This document shows, one piece after another, positions 1 to 9,078 of a DNA stretch of 64,000 nucleotides. The translations under genes were made by a program, and so were the position numbers. The notes beneath the pieces are model-generated. The model was not told the DNA's origin, did not search any database, and worked only from the letters and a program-made list of their open reading frames with translations. The stretch comes from Peptococcaceae bacterium (GTDB lineage: Bacteria > Bacillota > Desulfotomaculia > Desulfotomaculales > Desulfocucumaceae). Numbering within the stretch: the first letter of the stretch is position 1; every line of letters starts with the position of its first letter. The DNA lies in contig JAILZP010000002.1 of the NCBI GenBank assembly GCA_023512435.1, positions 62,001 through 126,000 on the forward strand, in the 5' to 3' direction.

Positions 1-889
1 CGAGCAGGACTACAAAGATGGCGGGGAAGATGCAGGTGACCATGGGAATGAGCATTTTAACCGGCGCTTTCATGGCTTTCTCCTCGGCCCTCTGTCTCCT
101 TTTGCGCCGGACTTCTTCCGACTGCAGCCGCATTATATTGCTGAGGCTGATTCCCAGCTGGTCGGCCATGATTACGGATCCCACAAAGGTGGACAGGTCG
201 TCCACATCAACCCGGTCGGCCATGTCCCTTAGGGCATCCTTCCGGCTTTTCCCCATTTTGCATTCCTGGAGCACGATCAGGAACTCCTGGGGCAGCGGAC
301 CCTTGCTTTTTTCCGCCACTTTCATGATGGCCCCGTCAAAACCCATCCCCGCCTCCATGCTTACCGTAATCAGGTCCAGAACATCGGGCAGGGTCTTTTC
401 CACCTCGTTTTTTCTTTCGTCAGTCTGCCTGCGCAGGTATATGTCCGGCAGGATCCAGCCGCCTGCCGCGGCTGCAGCCGAAACCGCCAGCAAATTCCCG
501 GTTTTCAGGCTGAGAAGGGAATCGGCCAGGACGGCCAGAGCCGGCCCGCATACTGCCAGCATCAGCTTAATGGCCATGAATTCCCTGGGCCCCAGACCTC
601 CGGGCCTGCCGGCCATGGTGATTTTCCTGGAAATGACAGCCTCCTTTTCCGACGGCAGCATCCTTGAGGCCACCCTGACCAGTTTCTGCAGAAATGGCCG
701 GAAAACCCTTTTCATGAACGGCTCGCTCAGTTCCTTTTCCCGGATGGTGGGGCGGTGCCGGCCAACAACCTCTTCAACCCTTTTGGACATTTCCAGCTGT
801 TTTCCGAACAGTAACAGGTAAACTGCCATAAAGGCGAACAACGCGGCCATGAAAACAGGTGCCAGGACTTGAAAGAGCTGCGTATACAT
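1..889 (-). CDS. tadC: TadC-like pilus assembly membrane protein (partial)
   Basis: Type II secretion F-domain protein, the second inner-membrane platform subunit of a Flp/Tad pilus. About 296 codons are visible from an ATG at 889, preceded by GAGGTGG; the 3' end runs off the window. The N-terminus has one hydrophobic segment, followed by a basic linker, further membrane segments (near residues 100-140) and the conserved cytoplasmic F-domain stretch around LPDVLDLITVSMEAG. It starts 16 nt after tadB and continues the same operon. TadC, rather than a second TadB copy, is inferred from gene order. Pilin and prepilin peptidase genes would be expected beyond the window edge. Confidence 0.85.
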   Translation of the reverse strand, partial: MYTQLFQVLAPVFMAALFAFMAVYLLLFGKQLEMSKRVEEVVGRHRPTIREKELSEPFMKRVFRPFLQKLVRVASRMLPSEKEAVISRKITMAGRPGGLGPREFMAIKLMLAVCGPALAVLADSLLSLKTGNLLAVSAAAAAGGWILPDIYLRRQTDERKNEVEKTLPDVLDLITVSMEAGMGFDGAIMKVAEKSKGPLPQEFLIVLQECKMGKSRKDALRDMADRVDVDDLSTFVGSVIMADQLGISLSNIMRLQSEEVRRKRRQRAEEKAMKAPVKMLIPMVTCIFPAIFVVLL

Positions 890-905
890 AAAATGACCAC
901 CTCTG

Positions 906-1883
906 TTAGACCTTGATATCTATAATCCTGCGGATCAGTATTACTCCCGCCACTTCCATGAGCAGGGCGATTCCAAGCATGGCCCGGCCCATGGGGTTGG
1001 TAAGCAGGGTATTCAGGTAAGCCGGGGAGATTACCGACATCACCCCGGCCAGAAGCAAAGGCAGAACACCGATTATTATGCCTGAAATTCTCCCCTGGGC
1101 GGTCAGGGTTTTAATTTCCCCCTGGATGCGCACCCTTTCGCGGATGGTATCGGCGATGTTATCCAGCACTTCGGCCAGGTTGCCCCCAACCTGGCGCTGG
1201 ATCAGCACGGCGGTGATGACCAGTTCCAGATCATCGCTGCCCACCCTGGCGTTCAGGTTTTCCAGGGCCTCTTCGGTGGGCGTGCCCAGGTTCATTTCCT
1301 GGAAGGTCCGGCCGAATTCCTTTGAAATGGGATTCGGCAGTTCCTTTCTGACCATGTCCATGGTCTGCAGGAAGCTGAATCCCGATCGCAATGCGTTGGC
1401 CATGATTACCAGGGCATCACCGATCTGGGAGTTGAATTTGCTGAGTCTCCTGGCCTTGGCCGTCTTTACCCAGACAATCGAAATGACCGCTGCCAGGGCG
1501 GACATTGTAATGCCGTGCCAGACATTGAGCAGGACAAGGCCGGAAAGGATTCCCGCCAGCAGGGACACCCCGGCTGTAAGGATAATGTACTCCTCGCTCC
1601 GGAGGGGAATGTCGGCGCCGGCAAGGTTCTTGTCCACCGCCCTGGCCAGCCGGTTGAACAGGCTGAATTTAACCGCGGTCTGGGAGACGGAGGCCAGGAC
1701 CCTTAGGCCGGGGCTGGATTTTGGCTGATGGTTTTGTTCCGGCCGGTTAACTTTTTCCTGAAATTTTTTCAGCCGGGTGCTCAAATCCAGGTCCTGGCCG
1801 GCAAAGGCGCGGTGCAGGGCGATCACAAGAAGAACCGCGGCGCCGAAAACAAGGGCCAGGAGACTGATCATCTGGGTGGACAC
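906..1883 (-). CDS. tadB: TadB-like Flp pilus platform protein
   Basis: Type II secretion F-domain membrane protein, 325 residues, forming the pilus platform with TadC. I chose the GTG at 1883 because GGAGGTG lies 7 nt upstream. The reading frame stays open up to 2078, but that extension is low-complexity sequence from an AATTGGG-type repeat and overlaps tadA. The protein has a TM segment at the N-terminus, a charged linker, two central TM segments, the F domain (GDALVIMANALRSGFSF) and a hydrophobic C-terminal pair. It lies between tadA and tadC. Confidence 0.88.
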   Translation of the reverse strand: MSTQMISLLALVFGAAVLLVIALHRAFAGQDLDLSTRLKKFQEKVNRPEQNHQPKSSPGLRVLASVSQTAVKFSLFNRLARAVDKNLAGADIPLRSEEYIILTAGVSLLAGILSGLVLLNVWHGITMSALAAVISIVWVKTAKARRLSKFNSQIGDALVIMANALRSGFSFLQTMDMVRKELPNPISKEFGRTFQEMNLGTPTEEALENLNARVGSDDLELVITAVLIQRQVGGNLAEVLDNIADTIRERVRIQGEIKTLTAQGRISGIIIGVLPLLLAGVMSVISPAYLNTLLTNPMGRAMLGIALLMEVAGVILIRRIIDIKV

Positions 1884-1904
1884 GCTAAAACACCTCCGAA
1901 AGTC

Positions 1905-2011
1905 GGAATTGGGAACTGGGAATTGGGAATTGGGGAAATATTTTAGTTGTTGAGGGCTTGGAAATAAAAGGGATTGATTGCCCTGATTCCCTATTCCTGA
2001 CTCCCGGTTCC
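1905..2011. repeat. AATTGGG-type short repeat tract between tadA and tadB
   Basis: The spacer between the end of tadA and the start of tadB holds tandem near-copies of GGAATTGGGAACTGGG / AATTGGGAATTGGGG (1905-1935). Complementary-looking copies follow (CCCTGATTCCCTATTCCTGACTCCC, about 1980-2005), so a transcript could fold back on itself. A second AATTGGGAATTGGGG tract lies at 27397-27420. It does not look coding, although it keeps a reading frame open by chance. Confidence 0.6.
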
Positions 2012-3388
2012 TTAAATTGGGGCGGGGGAGAAGATGGTGTGATCGAGCCTGATCCCCATCTCTTCCATGCGGGAGCAAAATTTGGGCCTGATGCCGGTGG
2101 ACAGGAACTGGCCCTGGACCTTTCCGTTTTCGTTGACGCCGGTTTGGCGGAAGACGAACAGGTCCTGGAGCACGATTACGTCCCCCTCCATGCCCTGAAC
2201 CTCGGTGACGTGAGTTACTTTCCTGGTTCCGTCCCGGAACCGGCTCTGCTGGATAATCAGGTCGATGGCCGAGGCTACCTGGTCCCTGATGGCCCTCATC
2301 GGGAGGTCCATGCCGGCCATCAGGACCATTGTTTCCAGCCTGGACAGCATGTCTCTGGGCGAATTGGCGTGGCCGGTGGTTAGGGACCCGTCATGTCCGG
2401 TGTTCATGGCCTGCAGCATGTCCAGGGCCTCCCCGCCGCGCACTTCGCCCACGATGATGCGGTCGGGCCTCATGCGCAGGGCGTTTCTCACCAGGTCCCG
2501 GATGGTGACGGCGCCCTTTCCTTCCAGGTTCGGCGGCCGGCTTTCCAGGGTGACCACGTGTTCCTGGCGCAACTGGAGCTCAGCCGCGTCCTCGATGGTG
2601 ACAATCCTCTCATCCTCGGGTATGAAGGAGGAAAGCACGTTTAAGGTGGTGGTTTTGCCGCTGCCGGTTCCCCCCGAGACCACAATGTTCAGCCGGGCCT
2701 TGACGCAGGCCTCCATGAAGGTCGCCATGGTTTCGGTCAGGGTGCCCAGGGAAATCAGGTCTTCAATTTTCAGCGGATCCCGGAAAAATTTCCTGATCGT
2801 CACGGTGGGGCCGGTCAGGGCCAGGGGAGGGATGATGGCGTTGACCCTGGAGCCGTCCGGCAGCCTGGCATCCACCATGGGCATGCTTTCATCGATGCGC
2901 CTTCCGATGGGGGCGACGATTTTTTCGATGATGTGCAGCACGTGGTTGTTGTCCCGGAAACAGACATCGGTTTTTTCCAGCCGGCCTTCCCTTTCTATGT
3001 ACACCTGGTGCGGACCGTTGACCATAACCTCGGTGACGGTGGGGTCGTTTAAAAGCGGGGTGATGGGTCCGAAGCCGATAACCTCATCCACGATTTCGGC
3101 CGTTATGCGTTCGATTTCAAGACGGGGAAGGTTTTCCCCCTCCCGATCCAAAATGTCCTTGACCAGGTCGGCGATTTTTTTCGAGGCTTCTTCCTTGTCG
3201 TCTTCATCGGCGTTTAACGCCAGTTCCGAGATTACCTTTTTATGCAGGTTGTTTTTCAGGTTCTGGTAGGGGTCCCTTCTGGGCCGCCAGTTTGACACCG
3301 GGGCCTGGCCCCTGTCCGGGTGACTCCTGGGGGCCGGGATTTCTTCACTTATTGCCGCCTTCTTTTCCAGTCTTTTCAAAAGAGACAT
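2012..3388 (-). CDS. tadA: TadA/CpaF secretion ATPase
   Basis: Cytoplasmic hexameric ATPase of the GspE/CpaF family that powers assembly of Flp/Tad pili. It has 458 residues, the usual length. The Walker A motif [10 protein letters not shown] is near residue 239, followed by the acidic Walker B and Asp/His boxes ([35 protein letters not shown]). The N-terminal 90 residues are charged and variable, as in CpaF. The ATG at 3388 has GGAGGT 8 nt upstream. It sits 60 nt after tadZ/cpaE and before tadB in a classic order. Confidence 0.95.
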   Translation of the reverse strand: MSLLKRLEKKAAISEEIPAPRSHPDRGQAPVSNWRPRRDPYQNLKNNLHKKVISELALNADEDDKEEASKKIADLVKDILDREGENLPRLEIERITAEIVDEVIGFGPITPLLNDPTVTEVMVNGPHQVYIEREGRLEKTDVCFRDNNHVLHIIEKIVAPIGRRIDESMPMVDARLPDGSRVNAIIPPLALTGPTVTIRKFFRDPLKIEDLISLGTLTETMATFMEACVKARLNIVVSGGTGSGKTTTLNVLSSFIPEDERIVTIEDAAELQLRQEHVVTLESRPPNLEGKGAVTIRDLVRNALRMRPDRIIVGEVRGGEALDMLQAMNTGHDGSLTTGHANSPRDMLSRLETMVLMAGMDLPMRAIRDQVASAIDLIIQQSRFRDGTRKVTHVTEVQGMEGDVIVLQDLFVFRQTGVNENGKVQGQFLSTGIRPKFCSRMEEMGIRLDHTIFSPAPI

Positions 3389-3448
3389 CGGCCGCTACCT
3401 CCATACGGGGACATTCCTCCGGTTCCCCAAGAGTTGTGTCCCCTTTCC

Positions 3449-4675
3449 TTAAAAGCTGAATATCCTGCCGATGATTGATTTCTGGGGCTGTTTCTCCAGT
3501 TCGGCCGTTTCCGCGGACCCGTCATTAGCCAGTTGGGAAGCAAGTTTCCTGAAGCCGACGGTTATTTCCGCCGACGGGCGGGTCAGTACGAAGGGGCGCC
3601 CCTTGTTGATGGAGCTGGTGACGGTTGCGGCATCCTCGATAATGACTGCCCAGACCGTGGAGTTGATATGGCTCTCCAGGTCCTTGATCTTAAGGATTTC
3701 CGGCCGGAACCGGTTAAGCACGATCCGGGACCGGCCGTGGAGGTTGAGTTTTTGCAGTATTTCCAGATTAACCTTGATGTGCCTCAGGGCCGGCAGTTCC
3801 TGGTTGGCGATGATTACGATCCGGTCCGATGACTCCAGGCAGGCCAGGGTTACATCGTTGAGGGCCGCCGGTGTGTCCACCAGGATGTAATCGTAAGTGT
3901 TTTTTAAGGTTTTCAGTATTTCTTCTGCGTGGATCGCCGTCACCAGTTCGGCCTGTTCCGGTGATGCCGGAGCGGGCAGAATCCTGACCCCGGACATGTG
4001 GGGACAAAAATAGGTCTCCAGCAGGGAAGGGTCGGAGTAATCTTCTTCCTGGGCCACCTCGGCCAGCCCCCCCTTGGCCGGTATGTTCATGAATACGGAT
4101 ACGTCTCCCCCCTGCAGGTCCATATCCACCAGGGCCACCTTGCCCTTGGCCTCCTGGGCCAGGCCGATGGCCAGATTGCAGGCAACCGTTGTTTTCCCCA
4201 CTCCGCCCTTGGTGGAAAAGAAAGTTATTATCTTTCCGGGTTCCCTGGCCGGTACGGCGGGGGGCGGAGTTTTGCTGTCCGCCAGCCGAATGCGGAACCT
4301 TTTGGAAAATTCACTGGCCCTCCTGATGGTGCTTGCCAGCTCATCGCTGCTGAAGGGCTTTACCAGGTAATCCCTGGCTCCGGCGGCCATGGCCCTGCGC
4401 AGGTAGTCCTTTTCGCCCTGGATGGACACAATCACAATGGCGGAGTTGGGATTTCTCTCGGTGATTATTTCAGACGCCCTGATCCCGTCCATGCGGGGCA
4501 TGTTTACATCCATCAGAATGACGTCGGGCTTTAGCGAATCGGCCAGGCTGACCGCCTCGTCTCCGTCCCCGGCCTCGCCCACGATTTTAATGTCTTCCTC
4601 GAAATACAGCAGCCTCTTGATGTCTTCCCTGGTCCCGGGCAGATCATCCACAATCAAAACGGTTATAGTGCTCAT
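3449..4675 (-). CDS. cpaE: CpaE/TadZ-like pilus localisation protein (receiver + MinD-type ATPase)
   Basis: 408 residues. Residues 1-120 are a response-regulator receiver with phospho-acceptor Asp in DVILMDVNMPRMDG. Residues 145-385 are a ParA/MinD-type ATPase with a deviant Walker A FFSTKGGVGKTT near 154. TadZ/CpaE proteins place the Tad pilus machinery in the cell. Here the receiver looks complete, with acidic residues at the N-terminus (VDD), the Asp, and a conserved Lys in YLVKPFSS, so phosphorylation is plausible. GGGAGGTG precedes the ATG at 4675. It follows cpaB by 17 nt, so the genes are co-transcribed. Confidence 0.9.
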   Translation of the reverse strand: MSTITVLIVDDLPGTREDIKRLLYFEEDIKIVGEAGDGDEAVSLADSLKPDVILMDVNMPRMDGIRASEIITERNPNSAIVIVSIQGEKDYLRRAMAAGARDYLVKPFSSDELASTIRRASEFSKRFRIRLADSKTPPPAVPAREPGKIITFFSTKGGVGKTTVACNLAIGLAQEAKGKVALVDMDLQGGDVSVFMNIPAKGGLAEVAQEEDYSDPSLLETYFCPHMSGVRILPAPASPEQAELVTAIHAEEILKTLKNTYDYILVDTPAALNDVTLACLESSDRIVIIANQELPALRHIKVNLEILQKLNLHGRSRIVLNRFRPEILKIKDLESHINSTVWAVIIEDAATVTSSINKGRPFVLTRPSAEITVGFRKLASQLANDGSAETAELEKQPQKSIIGRIFSF

Positions 4676-4692
4676 TATTTTTCACCTCCCGA

Positions 4693-5391
4693 TTACCTTG
4701 CCAATTGATTCATGTTCGTGGACGGGATGCCGATCTTGGCCCCGTCGGCCGGTGTGCGGAGCACGAGGCGGATGCTTCCCCTTTCCGCAGCCAGGGTTAT
4801 GTGCTGGGCTTCGCTGGGGTTCACCGACAGGGTCACGGTTCCGTTCACGGGCTGCTTTGGATCAGCCTGGCCGCCAGTGGATTTGTTTACCGCCAGTACC
4901 CTTATGTCCTGAACCAGGGTTGAGGTGAATACGTTGCTGCCCACGTTCACAGTCCCCAGTACATCCACGTGGTCACCGGGCTTCAGCAGCCCGGCGACAC
5001 CGGTTACGTCGTTTACCGCCACGGTCATGGCCCGGCGCCCGGGCTCGACAAGCATGGCCAGCCCCTCGCCGGCGTCCCCGGGACTGGCCACCCTGCTTTT
5101 GAGAATGTGCTCCCCGGGGTGTATGTCGCTGCGGGCCACCTTGCCCACCACCTCCCCGGGTGTTCCCAGGACCGTCGGGCTGACGTAATTGGAGGGTATC
5201 TGGGTGAAAGTGACCATCTGTTCGGTGATCAGCTGCCGGGCGGGAATCATTACCTTGGCCACGGCCACCGGCACAAAATCTCCTGATGCTTTATAGGTAC
5301 TCTCCATGTGCCGGATATACTGGTAAGTTCCGTAAGCCGCCGCCAGCCCGAACGCCACCGCCAGGGCCAGGATCATAATTCTGCCTTTCAT
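4693..5391 (-). CDS. cpaB: CpaB/RcpC-like Flp pilus assembly protein (SAF domain)
   Basis: 232 residues. One N-terminal membrane anchor (MILALAVAFGLAAAYG) is followed by a SAF domain (about residues 40-110; PARQLITEQMVTFTQIP) and the RcpC/CpaB domain (GRRAMTVAVNDVTGVAGLLKPGDHVDVLGTV, split by natural linker residues). CpaB is an extracytoplasmic pilus assembly factor. ATG at 5391 with GGGAG upstream. It is the first gene of the tad block, 164 nt downstream of degU on the same strand. Confidence 0.88.
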   Translation of the reverse strand: MKGRIMILALAVAFGLAAAYGTYQYIRHMESTYKASGDFVPVAVAKVMIPARQLITEQMVTFTQIPSNYVSPTVLGTPGEVVGKVARSDIHPGEHILKSRVASPGDAGEGLAMLVEPGRRAMTVAVNDVTGVAGLLKPGDHVDVLGTVNVGSNVFTSTLVQDIRVLAVNKSTGGQADPKQPVNGTVTLSVNPSEAQHITLAAERGSIRLVLRTPADGAKIGIPSTNMNQLAR

Positions 5392-5555
5392 CTTTTCATC
5401 TCCCGACTGTCTTCTTTATTCAATCAATGCCACCGTGTATAGGCCGGTTTTTTTTGCCCAATGGGACGGGGGACTTTAGTCCCGGAAATAACACGGGGCT
5501 TTTTTAAAAAGCCCCTTCTCGTGAAACAAATAATTTTTCTTTTGTTTAAAACTTT
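5392..5555 (-). other. Structured leader between degU and cpaB
   Basis: This spacer holds two short palindromes: 5495-5515 (GGGGC and GCCCC arms around a T/A run) and 5470-5483 (GGGACTTTAGTCCC). A CCCATTGGG element next to an A-run of eight follows on the minus strand. None has a canonical T-tail, so I cannot call a terminator with confidence. The region could separate degSU from the tad operon or act as a 5' leader for cpaB. It lacks the GACGCAAA core of a c-di-GMP-I riboswitch. Confidence 0.4.
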
Positions 5556-6209
5556 TTATAAATCAACTATTTTATTTTTTAACGCATAAAGTGCTGCCTG
5601 GGTGCGATCTTCCACGTTTAGCTTCTGGAAAATTCTATAAAGGTGGTTTTTTACCGTCTTTTCACTGATGAAAAGCTTATTGGCGATTAACCTGTTCGAG
5701 TCTCCCCTGGCCACGTATTGAAGAACTTCTATTTCCCTGGGGGTCAGGTCGTTTTGGAATCCGGAAGCCTGTTGCTTCTTGGAAAGCCTGGTTATTTCCT
5801 GGAATACGATGGACATCAGCCTCGGGGGTATGTACGACTCTCCCCGGGCCACTCCCCTGATGGTTTCCACCAGCTTTCCCGGACTGACGTCCTTGAGCAG
5901 GTAGGCCAGGGCCCCCGCCCTGATCAACTCGAACAGGTATTCTTCCTGGTCGTGGATGGTCAGGGCGATGATCCCCACCGAGGGCTTTTCCCTCTTGATT
6001 GTCCGGCAGGCCTCAATGCCGTCGACGTGAGGCATGTTGACGTCCAGGAGGGCCACATCGACATCTTTTTCCAGGACAATTTTTATCGCCTCCCGGCCGT
6101 CTTCGGCCTCCCCCACAATCTCGATGTCCTTTTCAAGGGAAAGAATTTTTCTTATGCCTTCTCGCACCAGAGTATGGTCGTCCGCGATCAGCACTCTAAT
6201 CGGGAACAT
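5556..6209 (-). CDS. degU: DegU-like NarL/FixJ response regulator
   Basis: 217 residues. The N-terminal receiver (1-120) has the phospho-acceptor Asp in DVALLDVNMPHVDG and a Lys in YLLKDVSPG. The C-terminal LuxR-type helix-turn-helix (150-210) is LTPREIEVLQYVARGDSN followed by LFISEKTVKNHLYRIF. It lies 31 nt after a DegS-type kinase, which strongly suggests a cognate pair. Direct adjacency to the tad pilus genes suggests, but does not show, that it regulates them. Confidence 0.9.
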   Translation of the reverse strand: MFPIRVLIADDHTLVREGIRKILSLEKDIEIVGEAEDGREAIKIVLEKDVDVALLDVNMPHVDGIEACRTIKREKPSVGIIALTIHDQEEYLFELIRAGALAYLLKDVSPGKLVETIRGVARGESYIPPRLMSIVFQEITRLSKKQQASGFQNDLTPREIEVLQYVARGDSNRLIANKLFISEKTVKNHLYRIFQKLNVEDRTQAALYALKNKIVDL

Positions 6210-6240
6210 GAGAACACCCCCATATTGGTCGTTTATGCCG

Positions 6241-7443
6241 TCAATCCCCTAAGGGCAATGAAACAGTGATCATTGTCCCCTGTCCGGGGGCGGAATGGAT
6301 TTTAATTATTCCATTCAGGATTTGAATCCTTTCCCTCATGCCCAGAAGTCCGAAGCCTTCCCTGCCGGCTCCGTGCATCACCCCGTCAGGGTCGAATCCC
6401 ACCCCGTCGTCCTTAATGACGGTGTTGATCTTATTGTTCAGGATTTCAATCTTGATCATCACCTGGCTGGCCTTGGCGTGTTTCCGGATGTTGTTCAGAC
6501 ACTCCTGGATCACCCTGAACAGGGCCACTTCCACCGCCATGGAAAAACGCCTGTGATTTCCGATGATCACCAGTTCCACCGGCAGGTTGTACTGCGACTG
6601 AAAGTCCTCCACGTAGCGCTTGACCGCCGGCACCAGCCCCAGGTCGTCCAGCACCATGGGCCTCAGGTCGAAGATTATTTTTCTCACGTCCTGCAGGCTC
6701 TGCCGGACCATGTCCTGGAGGGCGCACAGCTCCTCCCTGACCCTGGAACTGTCCACCTCCATCATCTTCAGGCAGAATTCGGCCCGCATGACGATATTGG
6801 CCATCAACTGGGCCGGCCCGTCGTGGATTTCCCTGGCCACCCGGCGGCGTTCCTCCTCCTGGGCCTTGATAATGCTTATCCCGAGCTGCTGAACCTGCTG
6901 AATTTTCCCTATTCTCTGGGACAGGTCCTTCAGGTTTCCGGTCAGGTAATTGATGACCACCGAAAGCTGCGAGGCCAGATTTTCCGCCTTGACGAGCATG
7001 GCTTCGAACCTGCGGAGGCTTTGTTCCATGCTGTCCCTCTTGTAGCGCAGCAGGTTTTCCCTGCCCCTGAGCTTGGCCAGCTGGATCTGCTTTTCCTGGG
7101 CGTTTATGTATGCTTTTTTGATATCATTTTCGGTATATTTTGCAAAATTTTTACTGACTTCGGCAAGGCGGCGGCGGGCTCTTTTCTCCTCCCTGGAAAG
7201 CTCGTCAACCTGGGCCACCAGGTTCTCCACCTCGCTGCGGGTCTCTTCCAGCTCTTTTTTCAGGCGCATGTATTCCACGCGGGTGTTCTCGGCTATCTCG
7301 AACACTTGTCTCTTTCCGTTCTCAATGGCCGAAAGGGTTTCCTTGATGATGCCGTCAAGGTTGCCGAAGTCGGAGACCATCGTTTTCACCGCGACTTTTT
7401 CGTTTTTCCGTGACTTAAGATACTTTCTGCAGAAACATGTCAT
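6241..7443 (-). CDS. degS: DegS-like sensor histidine kinase
   Basis: Cytoplasmic kinase of 400 residues with no membrane segment. An N-terminal coiled-coil DegS sensor domain (about 25-190) precedes the HisKA_3 phosphoacceptor motif EERRRVAREIHDGPAQL (His near 206) and a HATPase domain (VIQECLNNIRKHAKA; DDGVGFD; GLLGMRERI). The alignment I recall to B. subtilis DegS runs through most of its length. The ATG at 7443 has GGGAGG very close; an in-frame ATG at 7380 fits the DegS N-terminus equally well. It transcribes into degU. Confidence 0.9.
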   Translation of the reverse strand: MTCFCRKYLKSRKNEKVAVKTMVSDFGNLDGIIKETLSAIENGKRQVFEIAENTRVEYMRLKKELEETRSEVENLVAQVDELSREEKRARRRLAEVSKNFAKYTENDIKKAYINAQEKQIQLAKLRGRENLLRYKRDSMEQSLRRFEAMLVKAENLASQLSVVINYLTGNLKDLSQRIGKIQQVQQLGISIIKAQEEERRRVAREIHDGPAQLMANIVMRAEFCLKMMEVDSSRVREELCALQDMVRQSLQDVRKIIFDLRPMVLDDLGLVPAVKRYVEDFQSQYNLPVELVIIGNHRRFSMAVEVALFRVIQECLNNIRKHAKASQVMIKIEILNNKINTVIKDDGVGFDPDGVMHGAGREGFGLLGMRERIQILNGIIKIHSAPGQGTMITVSLPLGD

Positions 7444-7617
7444 TTCCTCCCAGATACAACATTTTTTCTAAGGTGGACGCCGGCAGCCGTTTATCCTTTA
7501 CCTGGCGTATAATTTGCGTTGAGTGTATACTTAAGGTGTCGGCGGCTGAAGGGGAGTGACCGGTTACAGGCCGGCAGCGGTCTTTAAAAAGGAGGCGTCA
7601 GCCGGGGAGGTGGTTTC

Positions 7618-8898
7618 TTGCCTGAAGGCCAGGAACGGGTCAAGCCCGAAAAGGCTGTCCTGGTAGGTATTGAATTGCCCGGTGAATCCGGGGGGGCGGT
7701 GGAAGAGTCAATGAACGAACTGGCCAGGCTGGCGGATACGGCCGGCGCCGAGGTGGTCGGACGCCTGGTTCAGAAAATGGCCAGGCCCGACGCGGCCACT
7801 TTCCTGGGGCGGGGCAAGGCCCTGGAGGCGGCCGGGATGTGCCGGGACTCCGGAGCCCGCCTGGTGATCTGCGACCGGGAGCTGTCGCCGGCCCAGGCCC
7901 GGAACCTGGAGGAAATCACGGGGGTCAGGGTAATAGACCGGTCCCGCCTGATCCTGGACATTTTCGCCTGCCGTGCCAAGACCCGGGAGGGCAAGCTCCA
8001 GGTGGAACTGGCCCAGCTGAGCTACCTGCTGCCCCGTCTTTCCGGCAGGGGCGCCGAACTCTCCAGGCTCGGCGGCGGCATAGGCACCCGGGGCCCCGGT
8101 GAAACCAAGCTGGAAGTTGACCGCAGGAGGATAAGAAAGCGCATCGCAGATTTAAAGAAGGAACTGGAGGAGGTCAGGCGCCACCGGGAGGTGATCCGCC
8201 GGGGCAGGCGGGAGGCGCCGGTTCCCCAGGTTTCCATAGTGGGATACACCAACGCCGGCAAGTCCACCCTGCTGAATAAACTCACCGGTGCCGGGGTGCC
8301 GGTGGAGGACAGGCTTTTCGCCACCCTGGACCCCACCACCCGGAGGGTGGTCCTGCCCAACAATGAAACTGTTCTCCTGACAGACACCGTGGGCTTTATC
8401 AGCAACCTGCCCCACCACCTGGTGGCCGCGTTCCGGGCCACCCTGGAAGAGGTGGCGGAGGCCGATGTCCTGCTGCACGTGGTGGATATATCCCATCCGT
8501 GCGCCGGGAAGCAGGCGGAAACGGTGAGGGAAGTCCTGGCCTCCCTGGGAGCCGGGGACAAACCCGCCATCACTGTGTACAACAAGATTGACCTGGTGCC
8601 CGGTGACCGGATTCCTCCACCGGACCGGGGAGATTATCCGGTTCTTGTTTCCGCCCGGACGGGGCACGGCCTGGACGAACTGCTGGCCAGAATTGCCCTG
8701 GCCGCCGCCCGGAGAAGGGTAAGGAGGCGCTTTTTTCTGCCTTTTTCAAGGAGCGGCCTGCTTTCGGTACTGTTTCAGCAAGGCCGGGTGATCAGCCGGG
8801 TCCACGTTCCGGAAGGGGTCTGGGTGGAGGTGGAATTGGAGGAGGTATGGGCTTCGAGGGTTGAGGCCATGCTCGGGGACTCCGGAGAAAATATTTAG
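7618..8898 (+). CDS. hflX: GTPase HflX
   Basis: Ribosome-associated GTPase that splits stalled or stressed ribosomes. 426 residues, a typical length. The N-terminal HflX domain contains the family signature GGGIGTRGPGETKLEVDRR, followed by a coiled helix and the G domain. G1 is GYTNAGKSTLL (about 206), G3 is DTVGF and G4 is NKID. Start is TTG at 7618 with GGGAGGTG about 5 nt upstream. It diverges from degS; a TATAAT element at 7508-7513 lies in the shared spacer, but I could not find a good matching -35. Confidence 0.93.
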   Translation: MPEGQERVKPEKAVLVGIELPGESGGAVEESMNELARLADTAGAEVVGRLVQKMARPDAATFLGRGKALEAAGMCRDSGARLVICDRELSPAQARNLEEITGVRVIDRSRLILDIFACRAKTREGKLQVELAQLSYLLPRLSGRGAELSRLGGGIGTRGPGETKLEVDRRRIRKRIADLKKELEEVRRHREVIRRGRREAPVPQVSIVGYTNAGKSTLLNKLTGAGVPVEDRLFATLDPTTRRVVLPNNETVLLTDTVGFISNLPHHLVAAFRATLEEVAEADVLLHVVDISHPCAGKQAETVREVLASLGAGDKPAITVYNKIDLVPGDRIPPPDRGDYPVLVSARTGHGLDELLARIALAAARRRVRRRFFLPFSRSGLLSVLFQQGRVISRVHVPEGVWVEVELEEVWASRVEAMLGDSGENI

Positions 8899-9078
8899 GG
8901 CGCAGGAGAGGAGGCGCCGGCAGCCTGATCAGCGCAACCGCGGCCGGATGCCTGGGGGCGCCCGCGGCTTTTCTGGTCTGCGGCCTCGCGGGAATGGCGG
9001 TGACTGCCTGGGTGTGGCGGCAATCCGCCAGGAAGATCGGGGGCGGTCAAAAGACGTTTTTCTCCCCGTCCCCGTAAA
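8865..9078 (+). pseudogene. Possible remnant of a major-facilitator C-terminal helix
   Basis: A frame without ATG, GTG or TTG start runs from inside the hflX 3' end and overlaps the tail of the convergent oxidoreductase. It encodes GAGSLISATAAGCLGAPAAF and then LVCGLAGMAVTAWVWRQSAR, which reads like the last transmembrane helix of an MFS transporter. No start or other MFS domain is present. I treat it as a possible gene remnant; chance hydrophobicity in GC-rich DNA is the alternative. Confidence 0.25.

Noticed and set aside
1884-2078. N-terminal extension of tadB up to 2078
   Set aside because: It is made of repeat DNA, overlaps tadA and would bypass an excellent ribosome binding site before the GTG at 1883.
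5392-5555. Second c-di-GMP riboswitch upstream of the pilus genes
   Set aside because: GGGCAAA appears, but there is no GACGCAAA core, no GAAA-loop hairpin and no tetraloop receptor.
7508-7513. TATAAT as hflX promoter
   Set aside because: No acceptable -35 hexamer at 16-18 nt; recorded only as a note in the hflX entry.
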